Below, piece by piece: positions 58,852 through 61,365 of a stretch of DNA of 61,365 nt. Position numbers and translations under genes: made by a program. The stretch's first letter is position 1. Each line of letters starts with the position of its first letter. The stretch is taken from assembly GCA_900545265.1 (NCBI GenBank), contig UQYI01000016.1, positions 1-61,365 on the forward strand. Reading direction: 5' to 3'. Source of the stretch: an uncultured Eubacteriales bacterium (GTDB taxonomy: Bacteria; Bacillota; Clostridia; Christensenellales; CAG-138). The notes beneath the pieces were generated by a model. The model ran no database searches and had not been told where the DNA came from. It was given only the letters and a program-made list of their open reading frames with translations.

Positions 58852-59460
58852 TTATCGATCGCTTCCGTATTGTTCCAGCTTCTTTTTGACCCGCTGAATG
58901 GCATTGTCGATGGATTTAGGGCTTTTATGGAGTATCTCCCCGATCTGTTGATAGGAAAGGCCCCGAAGATACAGTTCCAGTGCCTGCTTTTCCAGCTTGC
59001 TCAGCCGCTGGTCGATATCCCGTGTCATGGCCTGAAAGTTCTCACGGCTGATCAGCAGAGCCTCCGGATCCATGACTTCCACGCTGGCTACCATATCCAG
59101 CAGGGTTTTATCCTCCTCCGGCTCGAAGGCAGGACGGTTCAGTGAAATATACGTATTCAGAGGCTGATGCTTTTTTCGGGTAGCCGTTTTGATAGCCGTC
59201 AGGATCTGCCGGGTAATGCACAGCTCCGCAAAGCTGCGGAAGGATGCATTTTTACCGGGATCGTATTCACACACGGCCTTATAGCAGCCCAGCATCCCCT
59301 CCTGCACCAGATCTTCATGGTCTGCACCCACCAGAAAGAAGGTGCGGGCCCGAGCCCGTACCAAGGGTTTATATCGGTCATACAAAGCCCATTCGGCGTC
59401 TTTATCCCCCTGCCGCAGCCGTTGGATAAGTTCTTCATCGGTGCGCTTATCTTCTTCCAT
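58852..59460 (-). CDS. sigH: RNA polymerase sigma-H factor
   Basis: 202-residue sigma-70-family factor. Region 2 shows RARARTFFLVGADHEDLVQE followed by GMLGCYKAV, and FAELCITRQILTAIKTATRK, nearly the SigH (Spo0H) sequence; region 4 has GLSYQQIGEILHKSPKSIDN. In Bacillota SigH directs transition-state and early sporulation genes. The position downstream of mrnC and rlmB is the conserved Bacillota locus, which strengthens the call over other sigma factors. Gap to rlmB 20 nt. GAGG precedes the ATG. Confidence 0.95.
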   Translation of the reverse strand: MEEDKRTDEELIQRLRQGDKDAEWALYDRYKPLVRARARTFFLVGADHEDLVQEGMLGCYKAVCEYDPGKNASFRSFAELCITRQILTAIKTATRKKHQPLNTYISLNRPAFEPEEDKTLLDMVASVEVMDPEALLISRENFQAMTRDIDQRLSKLEKQALELYLRGLSYQQIGEILHKSPKSIDNAIQRVKKKLEQYGSDR

Positions 59461-59480
59461 GAAGCCTCTCCTGCAAGACC

Positions 59481-60575
59481 TTATTCCTGCATGGTCTGGG
59501 CCCTTTTCACGGCCTCCTGACGGCGTTTTTCAAACATCAGAATCCCGGCTGCTACGCCGGCGTTCAGAGAATCCACGTGCCCTCCCATGGGAATGGAGAC
59601 CATGAAATCACACTTTTCTTTGACAAGGCGGCTGATACCCTCTCCTTCGCTGCCAATAACCAGCACCAAAGGCCCGGCTAGAGGCATGTTATGCATGGAT
59701 TTCCCGGACATGTCTGCGCCGGCCGCCCAGAGCCCCGCCTTTTTCAATGTCTCCAGAGCCGCCGTCATATTCACTACCCGGGCAATGGGCATGTATTCCG
59801 CCGCCCCAGCGCTGCTTTTTACCGCCGCTGCCGTAAGAGAAGCACTGCGCCGTTTGCCAATGACGACCCCATGGGCCCCGGCACACTCGGCGCTGCGGAT
59901 GATGGAACCCAGATTGTGGGGATCTTCGATGCCGTCCAGAAGAATGATGAAAGGATCCTCTCCCTTCGCTTTGGCTGCCTTGAGCATATCTTCTATCTCA
60001 CAATACTCCACGCCGGGCGTAAAGGCGCAGATACCCTGATGATTGGCTGTTTTCCCCCCGTGGCCAAAGGGCATGCAAACCTCGTCCAGCTTCCGCCGGT
60101 CTACTTCCCGAATGACAAGCTTCCGCTCCCGGGCACCTTCCAGGATCTCCCGCAGAGAACCATCCTGTTCTTTTGTTACCAGGATCTTATCGATGCTGCG
60201 GCCGGATTTGATGGCCTCCCGTACGGCGTTGCGGCCAAAGAGCATAAAGGGAAGTTCATCCTGCTCCTGTTCCCTGGCACCATAAGGAGCTTCTTTTGCA
60301 GGACGGCTTTCTTTATTCTCCTGAAAACGCCTGCCTTCGTAGGGCTTGCTGTCTCCATAGGGCTTTTTTTCTCCGTAGGACCGTTGGCCAAAGTTCTTTT
60401 CTCCATAGAACTTTTTCTCACCGTAGGCCCGCTTTTCTCCGTAGTTTTTTTTCTCCGGATACTGCTTTTCCCCGTAGGAACGTTTTTCGCCGTAACCGCT
60501 GCGCCCGCTCTCCCTTTTCTCATAGCCGCCTTTAGTATAGCCGCCGTTGTTCCGGTTGTTATTGCTGTATGCCAT
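59481..60575 (-). CDS. rlmB: 23S rRNA (guanosine-2'-O)-methyltransferase RlmB with repeat-rich N-terminal tail
   Basis: 364 residues. The C-terminal ~250 are a standard SpoU/TrmH methyltransferase: substrate-binding domain (LPFMLFGRNAVREAIKSGR), then LLDGIEDPHNLGSIIRSAE, VIGSEGEGIS and SIPMGGHVDSLNAGVAAGI (SAM knot). It modifies G2251-equivalent in 23S rRNA. The first ~106 residues are a basic low-complexity tail with six YGEK units plus variants (residues 28-81). AAAGGAG precedes the ATG, so the tail is translated. The start overlaps mrnC by 17 nt. Confidence 0.94.
   Translation of the reverse strand: MAYSNNNRNNGGYTKGGYEKRESGRSGYGEKRSYGEKQYPEKKNYGEKRAYGEKKFYGEKNFGQRSYGEKKPYGDSKPYEGRRFQENKESRPAKEAPYGAREQEQDELPFMLFGRNAVREAIKSGRSIDKILVTKEQDGSLREILEGARERKLVIREVDRRKLDEVCMPFGHGGKTANHQGICAFTPGVEYCEIEDMLKAAKAKGEDPFIILLDGIEDPHNLGSIIRSAECAGAHGVVIGKRRSASLTAAAVKSSAGAAEYMPIARVVNMTAALETLKKAGLWAAGADMSGKSMHNMPLAGPLVLVIGSEGEGISRLVKEKCDFMVSIPMGGHVDSLNAGVAAGILMFEKRRQEAVKRAQTMQE
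60333..60494 (-). repeat. YGEK-type tandem repeat region within rlmB
   Basis: Coding repeats for Tyr-Gly-Glu-Lys at residues 28, 34, 45, 51, 57 and 67, with YPEK at 39 and YGDS at 73, spaced 6 to 11 residues. Direct repeats are visible at nucleotide level on the plus strand as repeated TTTTCTCCGTA words. Confidence 0.85.
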
Positions 60576-61002
60576 GTATCTTCTCCTTTAAAATTACTTC
60601 CATAAGTTCACCTATGCGTGCCTCCTGACCAGTACAGAACAAATACCCCATCAAAGCTTCCAGTCCTGTGGCCAGACGATATTCCCCCACCTTTGCATTC
60701 CTGGGCACGGTGCCGCTATGGGCATTGCGGCCCCGTCGGAAAATATCCTTCTCTTCTTCACTGAGCATGGACTCCACCCGAAAATAGGCCGATGCCTGTC
60801 CGGCTGCCGATACAAGAGAACTGGAAAGCAGGTGCAGCTCATGCACGCTGCCCGGCCGAGTCTCCACCAGATATGTGCGCACAAACAAGTCGTAAACCGT
60901 ATCGCCGATATAAGCCAGCTGCAGGGGCGGAAGCTTTCCTGCTTCCCCCGGCACAAAGGACAGCCAGCCTGCCATGCGCTCCATCAAGGACATATGCTCC
61001 AT
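60559..61002 (-). CDS. mrnC: Mini-ribonuclease 3
   Basis: 147-residue RNase III-like catalytic domain without dsRNA-binding domain, involved in 23S rRNA 3' maturation in Bacillota. Seen: LPPLQLAYIGDTVYDLFVRTYL with the metal-binding Asp, RGRNAHSGTVPRNAKVGEYR and the C-terminal GLEALMGYLF acidic motif. The ATG at 61002 is used: it overlaps the upstream stop (TGATG). The frame extends further up but enters the upstream gene. The rlmB start lies inside its 3' end. Confidence 0.95.
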   Translation of the reverse strand: MEHMSLMERMAGWLSFVPGEAGKLPPLQLAYIGDTVYDLFVRTYLVETRPGSVHELHLLSSSLVSAAGQASAYFRVESMLSEEEKDIFRRGRNAHSGTVPRNAKVGEYRLATGLEALMGYLFCTGQEARIGELMEVILKEKIHGIQQ

Positions 61003-61365
61003 CAAGGCTCGTTCTCCAGCTTCTCCAGGATCTCTCCGGTATTTGCCTGCCCCGGGGTAGGAGTCAGGCAATAGCCCCACTTTCCGTCGCTGCCCCGGGC
61101 ATAGCTCACATCTGCGGGGAGGGCGGGAACTTCTACAGAGTCCAGCAGGTTATAGTTGCCGTCCACCAGTGCCACGGTATCCCCGTCTTTGCTGAGGCCA
61201 AACCCCGTACAGAAGGGATTCTCCTCCGTGCCCTGCGTACCGCCGGCAAAGTAAACCAGCAGATATTCCCCCGGAGCCAGTTCCACATCGGGAAGAGTGT
61301 ACTTGTAGCAATTTTTAATACTGTCTGACAGACCGTATCCTTTGAGCCGAACGGTACGGCTGGGG
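61002..61365 (-). CDS. Lamin-tail-domain (LTD) protein, 5' end beyond window
   Basis: C-terminal 120 residues of a larger protein. RLKGYGLSDS, KYTLPDVELAPGEYLLVYFA, GLSKDGDTVALVD and WGYCLTPTPGQANTG form a complete LTD-type beta-sandwich, the fold often found on secreted or surface proteins, including CotH-domain proteins of clostridia. The beginning is cut by the window edge, so other domains are unknown. Its stop overlaps the mrnC start, so they are coupled. The location in an RNA-processing operon is unexpected. Confidence 0.8.
   Translation of the reverse strand, partial: PSRTVRLKGYGLSDSIKNCYKYTLPDVELAPGEYLLVYFAGGTQGTEENPFCTGFGLSKDGDTVALVDGNYNLLDSVEVPALPADVSYARGSDGKWGYCLTPTPGQANTGEILEKLENEP

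Noticed and set aside
60333..60494. CRISPR-like array
   Set aside because: The repeats are short, codon-phased, uneven in spacing and lie inside the rlmB frame. No CRISPR array is visible anywhere in the window.

Overview
The window reads as a chromosomal segment of an anaerobic, spore-forming-lineage Bacillota (Clostridia-type) genome of moderate to high G+C. Pointers are a threonyl-tRNA synthetase under T-box control, the sporulation factors SigH and YunB, the clostridial GlgC/GlgD pair, an indolepyruvate:ferredoxin oxidoreductase, a GGGtGRT/NifU-like pair and strong AGGAGG ribosome binding sites. No genus can be fixed by eye. The sequence contains 19 nt identical to an Illumina adapter (30260-30278), so it is a draft or metagenome assembly and the join there should not be trusted.

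Layout. 1-3.1 kb: two tandem AGCS-type amino acid:cation symporters, the first cut by the window edge. 3.1-5.5 kb: iorAB. 5.6-7.9 kb: thrS with T-box and promoter. 7.9-12.4 kb: a lipoprotein fused in frame to AzlD, a degenerate receiver protein, a LuxR-type response regulator, a soluble histidine kinase and a multi-TM sensor whose N-terminus is lost. 12.4-13.4 kb: remnant of a serine-recombinase element, a small basic protein and tRNA-Glu(CUC). 13.5-15.1 kb: a double GT2 glycosyltransferase. 15.1-19.2 kb: an A+T-rich island with a gene fragment and a four-gene operon (M20 amidohydrolase, metallo-beta-lactamase-fold protein, DUF3100 membrane protein, small membrane partner) with its own promoter and operator-like palindrome. 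This is the best candidate here for an undescribed system.

19.2-27.6 kb: a G5/degenerate-M23 membrane protein, then a glycogen operon glgB-glgC-glgD-glgA-pfkA. 27.7-30.9 kb: DHHW, MBOAT and lipoprotein genes for surface O-acylation, with the adapter between the last two. 31-34 kb: yunB, an XRE regulator and brnQ. 34.1-37.6 kb: tdh-kbl (threonine to glycine plus acetyl-CoA), convergent with gap. 37.6-44.6 kb: GT2, tsaD, a DUF1461 membrane protein with a long charged tail, a uridine-kinase-like enzyme and a CBS/DRTGG DHH-family pyrophosphatase. 44.7-47.5 kb: a C69 dipeptidase, a decayed A+T-rich stretch and a GNAT gene.

47.7-49.5 kb: GGGtGRT protein with a NifU-like partner. 49.7-53.9 kb: YhhN, rmuC, an EFR1-type flavodoxin/ferredoxin and a sensor truncated before its kinase part. 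54-58.6 kb: transglutaminase-like protein, GH29 fucosidase and cutC in one operon. 58.9-61.4 kb: an LTD-domain gene (cut by the edge), mrnC, rlmB and sigH, the conserved Bacillota order.

Taken together the genes describe amino-acid fermentation (symporters, BrnQ, Ior, Tdh/Kbl, dipeptidase), glycogen storage, surface polysaccharide modification and host-glycan trimming (fucosidase), with three places (12.4-13.4, 15.1-19.2, 46.2-47.5 kb) that look acquired or decayed.
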